Notes: generated by a model not told the origin, from the letters alone. Shown: positions 39,050-47,571, counted from the stretch's first letter. The stretch: DNA of 64,000 nt from Bacillota bacterium (GCA_029101005.1 JAQXQE010000010.1:110466-174465), one strand, 5' to 3'. Numbers and translations are program-made.

Positions 39050-40309
39050 ATGTCAAAGAAAATTAAGAGAAAAGGCATCGCGTTCAATGTTTCGATGCTG
39101 TATATCATGAATATAGCGAAGCTGGTTTTCCCGCTGATAACGCTGCCGTACCTGACACGTGTGCTGTCGGTCGACGGTTATGCTGTCGTGTCCTACGTTA
39201 AGGCCATGATGGTATACGCGCAGCTTATCGTGGGCTTTGGCTTTATGCTTTCGGGTGTAAAAAAGATTGCGGAGGTGCGCGACGATCTCGAGGCGGTCGG
39301 CAGAGAGTCTGCTAATATCGTGCTTGCGAGAGGTATCCTGTGCTTCGCCTCATTGGCAGTGCTGCTTGTGGGATGCATGTTCATTCCAATTCTCAAGGAG
39401 AACTTCGCGTACACAATGCTCGCATTCGTGCCAATCGCACTTGCGCCACTGCTCGTAGACTTTATGTTCAGAGGTCTTGAGCAAATGCAGATTATCACAA
39501 TCAGATACGTGCTGATGAAGACAATCTCGGTTGGACTCACGCTCGTGATGGTTAAGAGTGATGCAGATATTCTGTGGATTCCTATTCTGGACATCCTTAG
39601 CTCACTCGTTGCGATTATCCTTGTAATGTATGAAGTAAAGAAGCTCGGAATCAAGCTCGACTTCTCTGAAGGATTCAAGGGCGCTTGGAGAGCACTGAAG
39701 ATATCAAGCATCTACTTCGTATCTGAGGCGGCGACAACAGTATTTGGAGCACTCAACACAGTGCTGATCGGAATCTTCATGTCGAAGTCAGACGTAGCTT
39801 ACTGGGCAGTATGCCTGCAGCTCGTATCGGCAGTAAGATCGATGTACACACCGATTACAAACGGAATATATCCACAGATGACGAAGACAAAGGATGCGAA
39901 TCTGATCAAGAAGAGTCTGAAGTACTTCATGCCACTCGTAACAGCGGGATGTCTGATTGTGCTCTTTGGTGCAAAGTACATCCTCGTTATTGCGGGAAGC
40001 GCGAAGTATGCAGCGGCAGCCCCAACAATGAGATGCCTGGTGCCAACACTTTTCTTCGCGTATCCAGCACTGCTTCTCGGATGGCCAACACTTGGTGCAA
40101 TTAACAGAGTAGCGGAGACGACTAAGACGACGATATCCGCTGCACTGGTTCAGATTGCGGGACTGGTTCTTCTGGGAGTAACAGGCAACTTCACACTCAT
40201 CACAGTAGCACTTCTCAAGAGTTTCACAGAGCTCTGCCTGATGAGTTTCAGACTTAGATACGTTCTAAAGTACAAGAACGAATTCGCAAGCGGAGCTGCG
40301 AAGAAATAG
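39050..40309 (+). CDS. Polysaccharide flippase (Wzx/RfbX, MATE-like MOP superfamily)
   Basis: The 419-residue protein has about 12 to 14 membrane spans and the Wzx start pattern (NIAKLVFPLITLPYLTRVLS, then KAMMVYAQLIVGFGFMLSGV). It should flip lipid-linked saccharide repeats across the membrane. No glycosyltransferases are adjacent. No Shine-Dalgarno precedes the ATG; a good promoter sits so close that the mRNA may be leaderless. Confidence 0.88.
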   Translation: MSKKIKRKGIAFNVSMLYIMNIAKLVFPLITLPYLTRVLSVDGYAVVSYVKAMMVYAQLIVGFGFMLSGVKKIAEVRDDLEAVGRESANIVLARGILCFASLAVLLVGCMFIPILKENFAYTMLAFVPIALAPLLVDFMFRGLEQMQIITIRYVLMKTISVGLTLVMVKSDADILWIPILDILSSLVAIILVMYEVKKLGIKLDFSEGFKGAWRALKISSIYFVSEAATTVFGALNTVLIGIFMSKSDVAYWAVCLQLVSAVRSMYTPITNGIYPQMTKTKDANLIKKSLKYFMPLVTAGCLIVLFGAKYILVIAGSAKYAAAAPTMRCLVPTLFFAYPALLLGWPTLGAINRVAETTKTTISAALVQIAGLVLLGVTGNFTLITVALLKSFTELCLMSFRLRYVLKYKNEFASGAAKK

Positions 40310-40337
40310 ACAAATCACAACAATTCAAAAAATGCAA

Positions 40338-40374
40338 AGAAAAAAGCCTCATCCCACTACCGAGATGAGGCTTT
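40338..40374. terminator. Terminator after the flippase, strongest on the minus strand
   Basis: AAAGCCTCATC (40343-40353) pairs with GATGAGGCTTT (40364-40374). On the minus strand it runs into TTTTTTC; on the plus strand only TTTAG follows. The better T-run indicates that a minus-strand transcript ends here. Confidence 0.85.
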
Positions 40375-40600
40375 AGTAAACTGTGCGAATTGTATTCATA
40401 CTCTACGATCCTCCTTCTATTCACTTCTCCGTTAACTTCCTAATGAATTTACCTGTCCATTGGTCTTGACTCCTACTTTGCTATTGGTACTAACTTCTCT
40501 CTAGTTACCTGTCCATTGGTCTGTCCTCCGACTAGGTCTTTCCTATGTTCTAGCTAAATTCATCTTTAACTTGTCTGTAGTTTAAACCCAGTCAACACTA
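40375..40600 (-). ncRNA. Candidate GGA-rich small RNA with two 18-base repeats
   Basis: Read on the minus strand this non-coding stretch leads into the T-rich side of the 40338 terminator. It contains an exact 18-base repeat, AGACCAATGGACAGGTAA, at 40505-40522 and 40449-40466 (56 bp apart). It also has about ten GGA motifs in 160 bases (TAGGAA, CGGAGGAC, ATGGAC twice, TAGGAG, TAGGAA, CGGAG, AAGGAGGA). Dense GGA spacing is the mark of CsrA/RsmA-sequestering RNAs such as CsrB. csrA is not in the window and the promoter is not obvious. Confidence 0.45.
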
Positions 40601-40659
40601 ATTTCAAGAGGAAACAATGTTCTAAGAAAAGACGTGCAATCCCTCTTGTTTTGCAGTAC

Positions 40660-40800
40660 AATAGAAAAGTCGGAGGCCATAAACCGCCAGTGTTTATACG
40701 AAGCCCCGCTTTTTGTTCGGCAAGGGAGTAAGCATACGCTAACCTTTTTAGCCATAGACAATCAAATGGCGTATTAAGCGCTCAATACAACCAACCAATC
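40660..40800 (+). other. Structured element resembling an IS200/IS605 right end or omega-RNA relic
   Basis: Three consecutive hairpins can be drawn: ATAAAC/GTTTAT near 40680-40697, a CCCGC...GGCAAGGG stem near 40704-40726, and CATACGC/GCGTAT near 40733-40774. It ends in TTAAGCGCTCAATACAACC. The closing CTCAA and compact hairpins look like right ends of IS605-type transposons, which also encode the TnpB guide RNA. No tnpA or tnpB is nearby. It could instead be the leader of the ZIP gene. Confidence 0.3.
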
Positions 40801-40836
40801 AACCAAAGATAATATATAGAACAGGAGATACACATA

Positions 40837-41691
40837 ATGAATGTATTCTGGTGGGTAATATTCATCACCGTAGTAGCGGGTGTAGGCGGCACAGGACTCG
40901 GTGGTGTCGTAGGAGCTATATTGAGAAAAGATTCAGCGAAGGTCGTAAGCCTCCTTCTTGCATTCGCAGCTGGCATAATGCTTGCTGTCGTATACTTCGA
41001 TCTGATTCCAGAAGCCTTCCGTCCGGAGGGAGCAACATCGGATATGCCTGTTGCTCTAGTGATAGCAGGTGTAGTACTCGGATATGTTGTAATCTATATT
41101 ATGAACAATCTCATCGATAAGCGCGTTAACCCGCAGGTTGAGCACATCGATGCAGATCATCCGCTCACAGCAGATGCTCTTGACGAGCTGATCCATGCCG
41201 ATCACTTCAAGAAGCATGCAGACGAGGGCAACAAGCACGACCTCTTCATGGCGGGAATCGTAATGGCTTGTGCCATCGGACTCCACAATATTCCAGAGGG
41301 AATGGTAATCGGAGCATCATATGCAGGAGATGGCGGAAGTATCATCGGTGGCGCTGGTTTCATCGTGGCAACCGTAATCGGAATTCACAACATTCCAGAA
41401 GGAATGTCAGTATCAGTTCCGCTGATCTCAGGTGGAATGAGCAAGGGCAAAGCAATTCTCGTTGCTGCCGCATCAGGAGCAATGACAGTAATTGGAGCAG
41501 CAATTGGACTTGTCATCGGACTCATCAGCCCGGTGTGGCTCTGCCTCTCGCTCAGCTTCGCGGGCGGAGCGATGATGTCAGTAGTATTCGGCGAACTTCT
41601 TCCAGAAGCCTTCCTCATGTGGCGTTCAAAAGCTCCTGGCGCGATGGCGATAATCGGAACGCTTGTGGGTCTTGTCCTGATATACGGATAA
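40837..41691 (+). CDS. ZIP-family divalent metal transporter
   Basis: The 284-residue membrane protein has the two family metal-site helices HNIPEGMVIGASYAG and HNIPEGMSVSVPLI, and a histidine/aspartate-rich cytosolic loop (HIDADHPLT, HADHFKKHADEGNKHD). ZIP proteins take up Zn2+, Fe2+ or Mn2+ (ZupT type) through the cytoplasmic membrane. CAGGAG lies upstream. The structured region 40660-40800 immediately precedes the gene. Confidence 0.9.
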   Translation: MNVFWWVIFITVVAGVGGTGLGGVVGAILRKDSAKVVSLLLAFAAGIMLAVVYFDLIPEAFRPEGATSDMPVALVIAGVVLGYVVIYIMNNLIDKRVNPQVEHIDADHPLTADALDELIHADHFKKHADEGNKHDLFMAGIVMACAIGLHNIPEGMVIGASYAGDGGSIIGGAGFIVATVIGIHNIPEGMSVSVPLISGGMSKGKAILVAAASGAMTVIGAAIGLVIGLISPVWLCLSLSFAGGAMMSVVFGELLPEAFLMWRSKAPGAMAIIGTLVGLVLIYG

Positions 41692-41700
41692 GTCGAAATA

Positions 41701-41709
41701 TGGTAGAAT
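41701..41709 (+). promoter_or_regulatory. Extended -10 promoter just before the second MATE gene
   Basis: TGGTAGAAT is an extended -10 (TGn plus TAGAAT, 41704-41709). The predicted start at about 41716 is only three bases before the ATG at 41719, and no ribosome site exists. Confidence 0.45.
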
Positions 41710-41718
41710 TATCCTGCT

Positions 41719-43053
41719 ATGGATAGAATCAAATTATCAGATCATTTCACATATAGAAGACTTGCGAGATTCGTGCTGCCTTCGATTGCGATGATGGTAT
41801 TCACATCAATATACGTAATCGTTGATGGCCTCTTCCTCTCTAACTTCGTCGGAACAACAGCCTTTGCGGCTGTTAATTTGGTGTTCCCTTTTATGATGCT
41901 GATGTCCGCAATCGGATTCATGATCGGTACAGGAGGAAGTGCGCTCGTAGCAATGCAGCTCGGAGAGGGGCGTAGCGAACTAGCGAAACAGACTTTTAGC
42001 ATGCTGATAGGACTGCTCTTCGTCTTCGCGCTAAGCGTATCGATACTCGCAGCGATCTTCATGCCACAGATCGCATACATGCTCGGCGCGAAAGACGGAC
42101 AGTTCCAGGCTGACGCCGTGCTCTACAGCAGAGTTACGATGATATCGATGCCGATGTTCATGTTGCAGAACGCCTTCCAGAGCTTCTTCGTAACAGCTGA
42201 GAAGCCGAAGCTCGGACTGAAGATCACGGTTGCGGCAGGCGTGACCAATATGGTGCTCGACCTCTTCTTCGTCGGCATTTTCAAATGGGGCATCGTTGGC
42301 GCAGCACTTGCGACAGTAACGGCGGAGTACGTCGGCGGACTCGTGCCTGTGGTGTATTTCGCAAGGAAGAATGATAGCCTGCTTGCTCTCGTTCCAGCGA
42401 GACTTAATCTGAAGTATCTTGGTAAAACCTGCTATAACGGTATGTCGGAGCTTCTCCAGAATATCGCGGGTTCTGTTGTCAGTATCGCGTATAATCTCCA
42501 GCTGCTGAGGCTGGTTGGCGAGAACGGAGTTGCGGCATATGGCGTGCTGATGTATGTCAACTTCATATTCTCGGCGGTTTTCTTCGGATATATGATTGGT
42601 AGTGCGCCGCTCTTCTCGTTTCACTATGCGGCGGGAACATACGATGAACTGCAGAATCTGTACCGCAAGACAATGAAGATATGCGCAATTGTCGGCAGTA
42701 CAATGACCGTAATCTCGTGGACAATGGCGCCAGTGCTCTCGGCAATTTTCGTAAGCTACGACCAGGAACTCCTTGACCTGACAGTCCATGCGATGAGAAT
42801 TACATCAGTGCTCTTCGTTATGATGGGCTTCACGGTTTTTGGTTCAGGCTTCTTCACAGCACTCGGCAATGGAGCGGTATCGGCAATACTTGCCTTCGCA
42901 AGAACAGTAGTACTTCAGCTGTCGGCCGTATTCATACTGCCGATCTTTATGGGAGTAGACGGAATCTGGGCATCAGGTCCGGTATCAACGATACTGACAG
43001 CCCTGCTGACCCTCGGATTCCTTATCAAATACAAAGACAGATATCACTATTAG
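41719..43053 (+). CDS. MATE-family efflux protein (second copy)
   Basis: The 444-residue protein has 12 predicted spans. Landmarks: RFVLPSIAMMVFTSIYVIVD, FVGTTAFAAVNLVFPFMMLM, IGTGGSALVAMQLGEG. It resembles the MepA-like branch as does the protein at 933 but is clearly diverged. There is no Shine-Dalgarno; an extended -10 directly upstream suggests a leaderless message. Substrate unknown. Confidence 0.88.
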   Translation: MDRIKLSDHFTYRRLARFVLPSIAMMVFTSIYVIVDGLFLSNFVGTTAFAAVNLVFPFMMLMSAIGFMIGTGGSALVAMQLGEGRSELAKQTFSMLIGLLFVFALSVSILAAIFMPQIAYMLGAKDGQFQADAVLYSRVTMISMPMFMLQNAFQSFFVTAEKPKLGLKITVAAGVTNMVLDLFFVGIFKWGIVGAALATVTAEYVGGLVPVVYFARKNDSLLALVPARLNLKYLGKTCYNGMSELLQNIAGSVVSIAYNLQLLRLVGENGVAAYGVLMYVNFIFSAVFFGYMIGSAPLFSFHYAAGTYDELQNLYRKTMKICAIVGSTMTVISWTMAPVLSAIFVSYDQELLDLTVHAMRITSVLFVMMGFTVFGSGFFTALGNGAVSAILAFARTVVLQLSAVFILPIFMGVDGIWASGPVSTILTALLTLGFLIKYKDRYHY

Positions 43054-43074
43054 ACGCGGATTGAGAGGTGGCAT

Positions 43075-43830
43075 ATGGACAAGGCGACACTCAGAGAACT
43101 CAAGAGAATTCGCAGAGCGGAGGAGAGATTCCGCAACGCAGCGCACGCAAGAGCAGGCCTCGACTGGAAGCAGAGCATCGAGGACAAGATACCAGACAAG
43201 GCCAATGACGCACTTAAGAAGGCCTTCGGTCTGGCTTTTCGCACGGTATTCAACAAAGGCACGGACTTCATCGGCCGCATGACCATAGACACGGGCAACA
43301 AATACGGTGTTATGGAAGACGCACAGAATTCGCTCTACACGGCGATGAAGAAGAGCTCGGTCTTTCGTAACTCGGTTAACGGACTTCTCACGACGGCAGA
43401 GGGCGTGGCGCTCGGTTCGCTCGGAATAGGCGTGCCGGATATCGTTCTTTGGACAGGCATGCTGTTAAAAGGCGTGTACGAGGAGGCGTCATATTTCGGC
43501 TACTCATACGAGTCGGTTGAAGAGAAGCTGTTCATTCTCAAGATTCTCGAAGCTTCGATGCTGACTGGGGAGAAGTTCGACCTCAAGAATCACGCAATCG
43601 AGATGGAGATGGTCAACACTCTGACAGTCATTCCGAACACAGACGACCTCGAAGATCAGATTGAGATTACTGCGGACGCATTTGCAACAGATATGCTCGT
43701 GACTAAGTTCATTCAGAGCATTCCAGTTGTCGGCATTGTCGGCGGTCTGACCAATCCAATATATTACAGACGCGTGCTCAAGTACGTTAATCTGCAGTAT
43801 AGGAAAAGAGTGATTTTCGATAATTATTAA
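43075..43830 (+). CDS. EcsC-family protein
   Basis: The 251-residue protein carries the EcsC pattern: KIPDKANDALKKAFGLAFRTVFNKG, LTTAEGVALGSLGIGVPDIVLWTGMLLKGVYE, and a C-terminal IPVVGIVGGLTNPIYYRRVLKY. In Bacillus EcsC is linked to the EcsAB transporter, but many EcsC proteins are stand-alone with no known activity. GAGAGGTGG precedes the start; it follows the MATE gene by 21 bases, probably in the same transcript. Confidence 0.82.
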   Translation: MDKATLRELKRIRRAEERFRNAAHARAGLDWKQSIEDKIPDKANDALKKAFGLAFRTVFNKGTDFIGRMTIDTGNKYGVMEDAQNSLYTAMKKSSVFRNSVNGLLTTAEGVALGSLGIGVPDIVLWTGMLLKGVYEEASYFGYSYESVEEKLFILKILEASMLTGEKFDLKNHAIEMEMVNTLTVIPNTDDLEDQIEITADAFATDMLVTKFIQSIPVVGIVGGLTNPIYYRRVLKYVNLQYRKRVIFDNY

Positions 43831-43844
43831 TATACAGATAGAAG

Positions 43845-43880
43845 CAAAAGAGCCTGCAGCACGCGCTACAGGCTCTTTTG
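43845..43880. terminator. Bidirectional terminator between EcsC and M20 genes
   Basis: CAAAAGAGCCTG (43845-43856) pairs with CAGGCTCTTTTG (43869-43880); A-rich left and T-rich right arms serve both converging genes. Confidence 0.9.
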
Positions 43881-43944
43881 CTTGTTGGTAATGTAATGGC
43901 GAAAACGATAGTACTAATGTACAAATGAATGAATTGGATTAATT

Positions 43945-45087
43945 CTATCTCTTCAGAGAAGCAGCGAAGTCCGCGTCTTCGAGCACACGGAGAAGTGTGC
44001 ATGCGAGAACCTTGCTTCCCGTAAAAGTATTCTCATAAGCCTCGTCAGTTGCTGTTCCCTCGAGGAACTCGTGTGTGTGGAGTCCGGCCTCGATGTCGAT
44101 AACAGCGTAGTGAGGGTGAATTGTAGGAACGACTGTGCTTACGTTACCTACGTCTGTTGAACCGAGAAACTCGGTATTGTGCGGCGTAATGCCGAATGAA
44201 GCGAGTGTTGCAGTATACTCATCTGCAAGAGTGTCATTTGCGAGTACTCCGCAACATGTTGGCTCGAAATTATGATATTCAACAGTGCAACCAGTTGCCA
44301 TTGCGGCACCTTCGGCACACTTGATTACCTTCTTCTCAATCTCATAGTAGTAATTAGGATCAGGTGAGCGGAACTCTAGTCTGATCTTGGATCTGTCTGG
44401 AATGATATTCGCAGCAGAGCCGCCTTCCATAACAATTCCGTGGATTCTCGATCCGTCCTTAAGCTGCTGTCTCAGAACGCTGAAGCCATTGTAGAAGAGG
44501 ACTAGCGCATCAAGTGCGTTGACTCCCTCATCTGGGAATGAGCCAGCGTGAGCAGGCTTACCTGTGAACTCGAAGTCGATTCCTCCGATTGAGATCCACT
44601 TTGGCTTAACGATATGTCTGCATGACGGATGCCATGACATAGCCGCATCGAAGCCATTGTAGATGCCGGCATCTACAAGCGGCGGCTTGCCTTCGCCAGT
44701 CTCCTCGGCAGGAGCACCTACGAGAGTGACCTCACCTTCAAGACCCTCGTCAAGGCAGGCTGCAAGTGCAAGTCCAGCAGCGATTGTGGATGTAGCAATC
44801 AGGTGGTGACCACAAGCGTGACCAATACCTGGAAGCGCATCGTACTCCGGCATCAGGCAGACTCTCTGTCCGTTGCCGTTCTTCTTAGTTGCAACAAATG
44901 AACAAGGGGTGTCGGCAACATTCTCCTGAACCTCGAAACCGTGGTCTCTCAGATACGAAGCGAGCTTCTTGGAAGTCTCTACTTCCTGCATAGCTGTCTC
45001 CGGATGGTCGTATACCCACTGTCCGAGTTCCTTGAGCTCCGCTGAATATTTATCGATCGTAGCTGAAATAGTATCTCTGTAGCTCAT
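43945..45087 (-). CDS. M20-family amidohydrolase (AbgB/HmrA-like)
   Basis: The 380-residue zinc peptidase family protein has HACGHHLIATS (metal ligands), APAEETGEGK (catalytic EE), WHPSC, and the dimerisation-domain segment GGIDFEFTGKPAHAGSFPDEG. This branch hydrolyses N-acyl amino acids, p-aminobenzoyl-glutamate or short peptides. Substrate not identifiable. AGGGGG is the ribosome site. Confidence 0.88.
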   Translation of the reverse strand: MSYRDTISATIDKYSAELKELGQWVYDHPETAMQEVETSKKLASYLRDHGFEVQENVADTPCSFVATKKNGNGQRVCLMPEYDALPGIGHACGHHLIATSTIAAGLALAACLDEGLEGEVTLVGAPAEETGEGKPPLVDAGIYNGFDAAMSWHPSCRHIVKPKWISIGGIDFEFTGKPAHAGSFPDEGVNALDALVLFYNGFSVLRQQLKDGSRIHGIVMEGGSAANIIPDRSKIRLEFRSPDPNYYYEIEKKVIKCAEGAAMATGCTVEYHNFEPTCCGVLANDTLADEYTATLASFGITPHNTEFLGSTDVGNVSTVVPTIHPHYAVIDIEAGLHTHEFLEGTATDEAYENTFTGSKVLACTLLRVLEDADFAASLKR

Positions 45088-45118
45088 AACAACCCCCTAA
45101 TGTTGATTATCAGGTTAA

Positions 45119-45445
45119 ATGCCAGTTGCCGAGAAAATAGAACGCTGTTCTATTTCTGATATATCCATTATAACGAATTTATCAAATAATGCAATAGATT
45201 TTGCATTATGGCGGAAATTACGCACAGCAGGGTCAGTCACTTACAAGAATTATCCAGATGGTCTCAGTGGAGATCCACTCTGTTTCACAATGGACGGACC
45301 GCTGCTTATCTGCGACACAGCCCATATGACATATGTTAAGAAGTTCGCAAGTGAGTATGGAATTACAGAAGCTGCTGTTCTTGGATCGAAGGAACTCATC
45401 TCTTTATTTGATGCAAAGATACGCGAAGTAAGCTGCATATCCTAA
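45119..45445 (+). pseudogene. Fragment resembling a cell-wall-binding repeat 2 protein
   Basis: A 108-codon frame without a ribosome site. Its middle (LSGDPLCFTMDGPLLICDTA, then YGITEAAVLGSKELIS) resembles the CWB2/S-layer repeat pattern of a GxPLL strand and a VxxxGG strand, but only about one degraded repeat is present. It lies antisense between two minus-strand genes and overlaps the end of the antiporter. Probably a remnant of a larger surface-protein gene; it could also be a chance frame. Confidence 0.35.
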
Positions 45446-46333
45446 CAGCATTACAATGCCCCAATTCTTGCGAAGTTCCCTGGATTTGAGACAAGCCAGG
45501 AGAAGCAGGACTCCAGCGGCAACAGCTATGAGCATATCGATGATGAAGTTGCCGTCCATTGGCAGTGGACTTATCATCGAACTTATTCCCAGAATGAAGA
45601 GGATGTTGAATATGTTGCTTCCGACGATATTACCAATCGCAATGTCTGCGTTGCCTCGCCTTGCTGCAGCCACAGACGTGACGAGCTCCGGCAGAGAAGT
45701 CCCAAGCGCAACAACGGTAAGCCCAATGAAGCTATCGCTCATGCCGAGTCCCATTGCAATCGAAGATGCGCTGTCAACGACGAGGCTGCTTCCGATTATT
45801 ACCATACATATTCCTGAGAAAACCATCACGAAGCATGCGAGGGCTGGCTCGGGCTCGTCAGTTACAATATCTGCTGGCTTATCTCCTCTGGACATCCAAA
45901 TAAGATACAGAAGATAAAGTACAAAGACTCCAAGTAGAATGCACCCCTCTGCTTTGCGAATGCTCATTCCTCCGAAGCTGAGTACAGCTAGCAGTACTGT
46001 TACGCCAATCATCAGAGGCATCTCGTATCTGAGTGTTGATGGCTGAACTGCCAGATTAGCAATCAGTGCGGATATTCCAAGAATGAGCAGTACATTCAGA
46101 ATATTGCTTCCAATCACATTGCCTATGGCAATCTCGGCATTGCCATTCAAAGCGGCCGTGATGCTAACTGCGGCTTCTGGTATGCTCGTACCCATCGCAA
46201 CGACAGTCAGTCCGATGACGAGCTGCGACACACCGAACCTGTTTGCTGTAGCCGAGGCACCCTCGACGAAGATCTTCGCGCCTTTTACTAACAAGAAGAA
46301 ACCTAAGCTGAGAATAATAATCTGCATAAACAT
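45404..46333 (-). CDS. CaCA-family cation antiporter, probably a manganese/calcium exporter
   Basis: The 309-residue protein has two inverted halves each with the alpha-repeat: GLTVVAMGTSIPEAAVSITA with GNVIGSNILNVLLILG, and GLTVVALGTSLPELVTSVAA with GNIVGSNIFNILFILG. These are Ca2+/Na+ exchanger signatures (YrbG type). ATG 46333 has AAAGGAGG; an upstream in-frame ATG does not. The leader carries a yybP-ykoY (Mn2+) riboswitch, so this antiporter most likely expels Mn2+. Confidence 0.9.
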   Translation of the reverse strand: MFMQIIILSLGFFLLVKGAKIFVEGASATANRFGVSQLVIGLTVVAMGTSIPEAAVSITAALNGNAEIAIGNVIGSNILNVLLILGISALIANLAVQPSTLRYEMPLMIGVTVLLAVLSFGGMSIRKAEGCILLGVFVLYLLYLIWMSRGDKPADIVTDEPEPALACFVMVFSGICMVIIGSSLVVDSASSIAMGLGMSDSFIGLTVVALGTSLPELVTSVAAARRGNADIAIGNIVGSNIFNILFILGISSMISPLPMDGNFIIDMLIAVAAGVLLLLACLKSRELRKNWGIVMLLGYAAYFAYLCIK

Positions 46334-46364
46334 AACGAGCCTCCTTTCTAGAACTTGGATAAAC

Positions 46365-46484
46365 AAAAAACGAGACTTCTGCTGCGCTAACAGCAGAAGT
46401 CTCGCTATTTAATCATCTTCCGAGTTAATCTCGTTAACTGTACTGACGGAATAATGAACGCTATGGCTAGCTACTCCCTTCTAT
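46365..46484 (-). promoter_or_regulatory. yybP-ykoY manganese riboswitch with terminator
   Basis: On the minus strand the leader reads AGAAGGGAGTAGC, a short GCTA/TAGC hairpin, a second arm (TTCCG/CGGAA with an AGTTAA/TTAACT tip), then AGCGAGACTTCT. This is the GGGAGUAGC...AGCAAGACCUU layout of the Mn2+ aptamer (46394-46484). The 3' arm of P1 is also the 5' arm of a 14-bp terminator (46371-46404, followed by six T), so bound Mn2+ should prevent termination: an ON switch. An extended -10 (TGATAGAAT, -10 at 46494-46499) lies upstream. A TCAGTACAG loop fits the conserved Mn2+-contact segment. Confidence 0.82.
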
Positions 46485-46664
46485 GTGGCTCGCATTCTAT
46501 CAGAAGTCCCGTCCGATGCCTACTAATATCACACAAGCTATACAGAATTTTCACATAAGGTGGCCCAAATGGCGGTCTTGTCGGAATATAGCACAGCGAT
46601 TTGCGGAGAGATATCTGTCTGCGTGTGGTAGAATAAACTCACAATAAACTAAGGAGAAGATGGG

Positions 46665-47498
46665 ATGAAGAATGTTTCGAAGACGATAATTGGGCTCGTT
46701 CTTTGCGTTGCAATTGCTGCTTTCAGCATCGTGGTTGCTGCCCCAAAGGCGAAGGATATCGAGAATTATGACAGCACTCTGGAGACTCTTGAGATGCTCA
46801 AGGGCAATGCTGCGCTGATGAGTGCAACAACTGTCGTTGCGGCTACTGCTGTGGCTGCTGTGCCTGGTGACGCGACTACACCGCTTGCTAACAAGCTCGC
46901 TGATGTGGCTGGTTATTCTGTTATTATCTACACTGCTCTTGTTATCGAGAAATATATCGTGACGCTCCTCGGCTGGCTCACCTGGCAGTGGATTATACCG
47001 ATTGTGTGCGCGCTGTTTGCCATCTCGCTCATCTTCAAGCGAAGGGGCACAGAGAACAGCAATGTGAACCGAGCGAAGACCTTGGGTATGAAGTTCGTTG
47101 TGACTGCACTCATTCTATGGCTTACTGTTCCAGTGAGCACATCAATCTCACAGAAGATATATGACGACTTCGACGATGCAAGACAGCAGAAGCTTGAGCA
47201 GCTCGAGGAGGAGTACGGCGATGCTGAAGCATCCCTTATGTCAAAAGTCAAGATGACTGTTGCTAAAGGAAAGGATTATGGTAAGGCATACATTGACATT
47301 GCTCTTGAGTGGGCAGCTGTACTCATCGCGATCACTGCAGTGATTCCTCTTGCGATGCTCTTCTTCGGCCTGTGGGTGGCGAAGCAGATTTTCGGCCTGA
47401 ATATTAGTGTGGATCCGCGATATTACGCGAAAGAGGCCAAGGCGTCAAAACTTCTTAACAGAAAGAAGGATGCACCACAGCTTGAGTCAGGCGAATAA
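46665..47498 (+). CDS. Multi-span membrane protein of unknown function
   Basis: The 277-residue protein has an N-terminal span (residues 8-25), a region about 85-125 with two spans (VIIYTALVIEKYIVTLLGWL and IIPIVCALFAISLI), another near 145-160, a charged coiled-coil-like stretch (DDFDDARQQKLEQLEEEYGD), a final hydrophobic pair around 215-245, and a basic tail. AAGGAG precedes the ATG. It borders the island insertion point. I do not recognise the family. Confidence 0.7.
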   Translation: MKNVSKTIIGLVLCVAIAAFSIVVAAPKAKDIENYDSTLETLEMLKGNAALMSATTVVAATAVAAVPGDATTPLANKLADVAGYSVIIYTALVIEKYIVTLLGWLTWQWIIPIVCALFAISLIFKRRGTENSNVNRAKTLGMKFVVTALILWLTVPVSTSISQKIYDDFDDARQQKLEQLEEEYGDAEASLMSKVKMTVAKGKDYGKAYIDIALEWAAVLIAITAVIPLAMLFFGLWVAKQIFGLNISVDPRYYAKEAKASKLLNRKKDAPQLESGE

Positions 47499-47513
47499 TA
47501 GATCAGGTAACAA

Positions 47514-47543
47514 AGAAAAAACCTCGAGATTTCTCTCGAGGTT
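47514..47543 (-). terminator. Minus-strand terminator left behind by the displaced tRNA-Lys end
   Basis: AACCTCGAG (47520-47528) pairs with CTCGAGGTT (47535-47543). The T-run is on the minus side (complement of 47516-47520), although the plus-strand gene ends just before it. It sits directly downstream, in minus orientation, of the tRNA-Lys 3' remnant at 47546, as the original tRNA terminator would. Confidence 0.7.
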
Positions 47544-47545
47544 AC

Positions 47546-47571
47546 TGGTGCGCTATCAGAGGTTCGAAGCC
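47546..47571 (-). repeat. Distal attachment repeat: tRNA-Lys 3'-end copy
   Basis: These 26 bases match 53344-53369 (CCA end, acceptor 3' strand and T arm of tRNA-Lys) at 23 of 26 positions. The three mismatches have accumulated only in this non-functional copy, as expected for an old att site. The repeats are in direct orientation 5.8 kb apart. Confidence 0.8.

Noticed and set aside
40375..40600. 6S RNA, RNase P RNA or SRP RNA in the flippase-ZIP spacer
   Set aside because: None of the conserved core sequences of these RNAs is recognisable in either direction.
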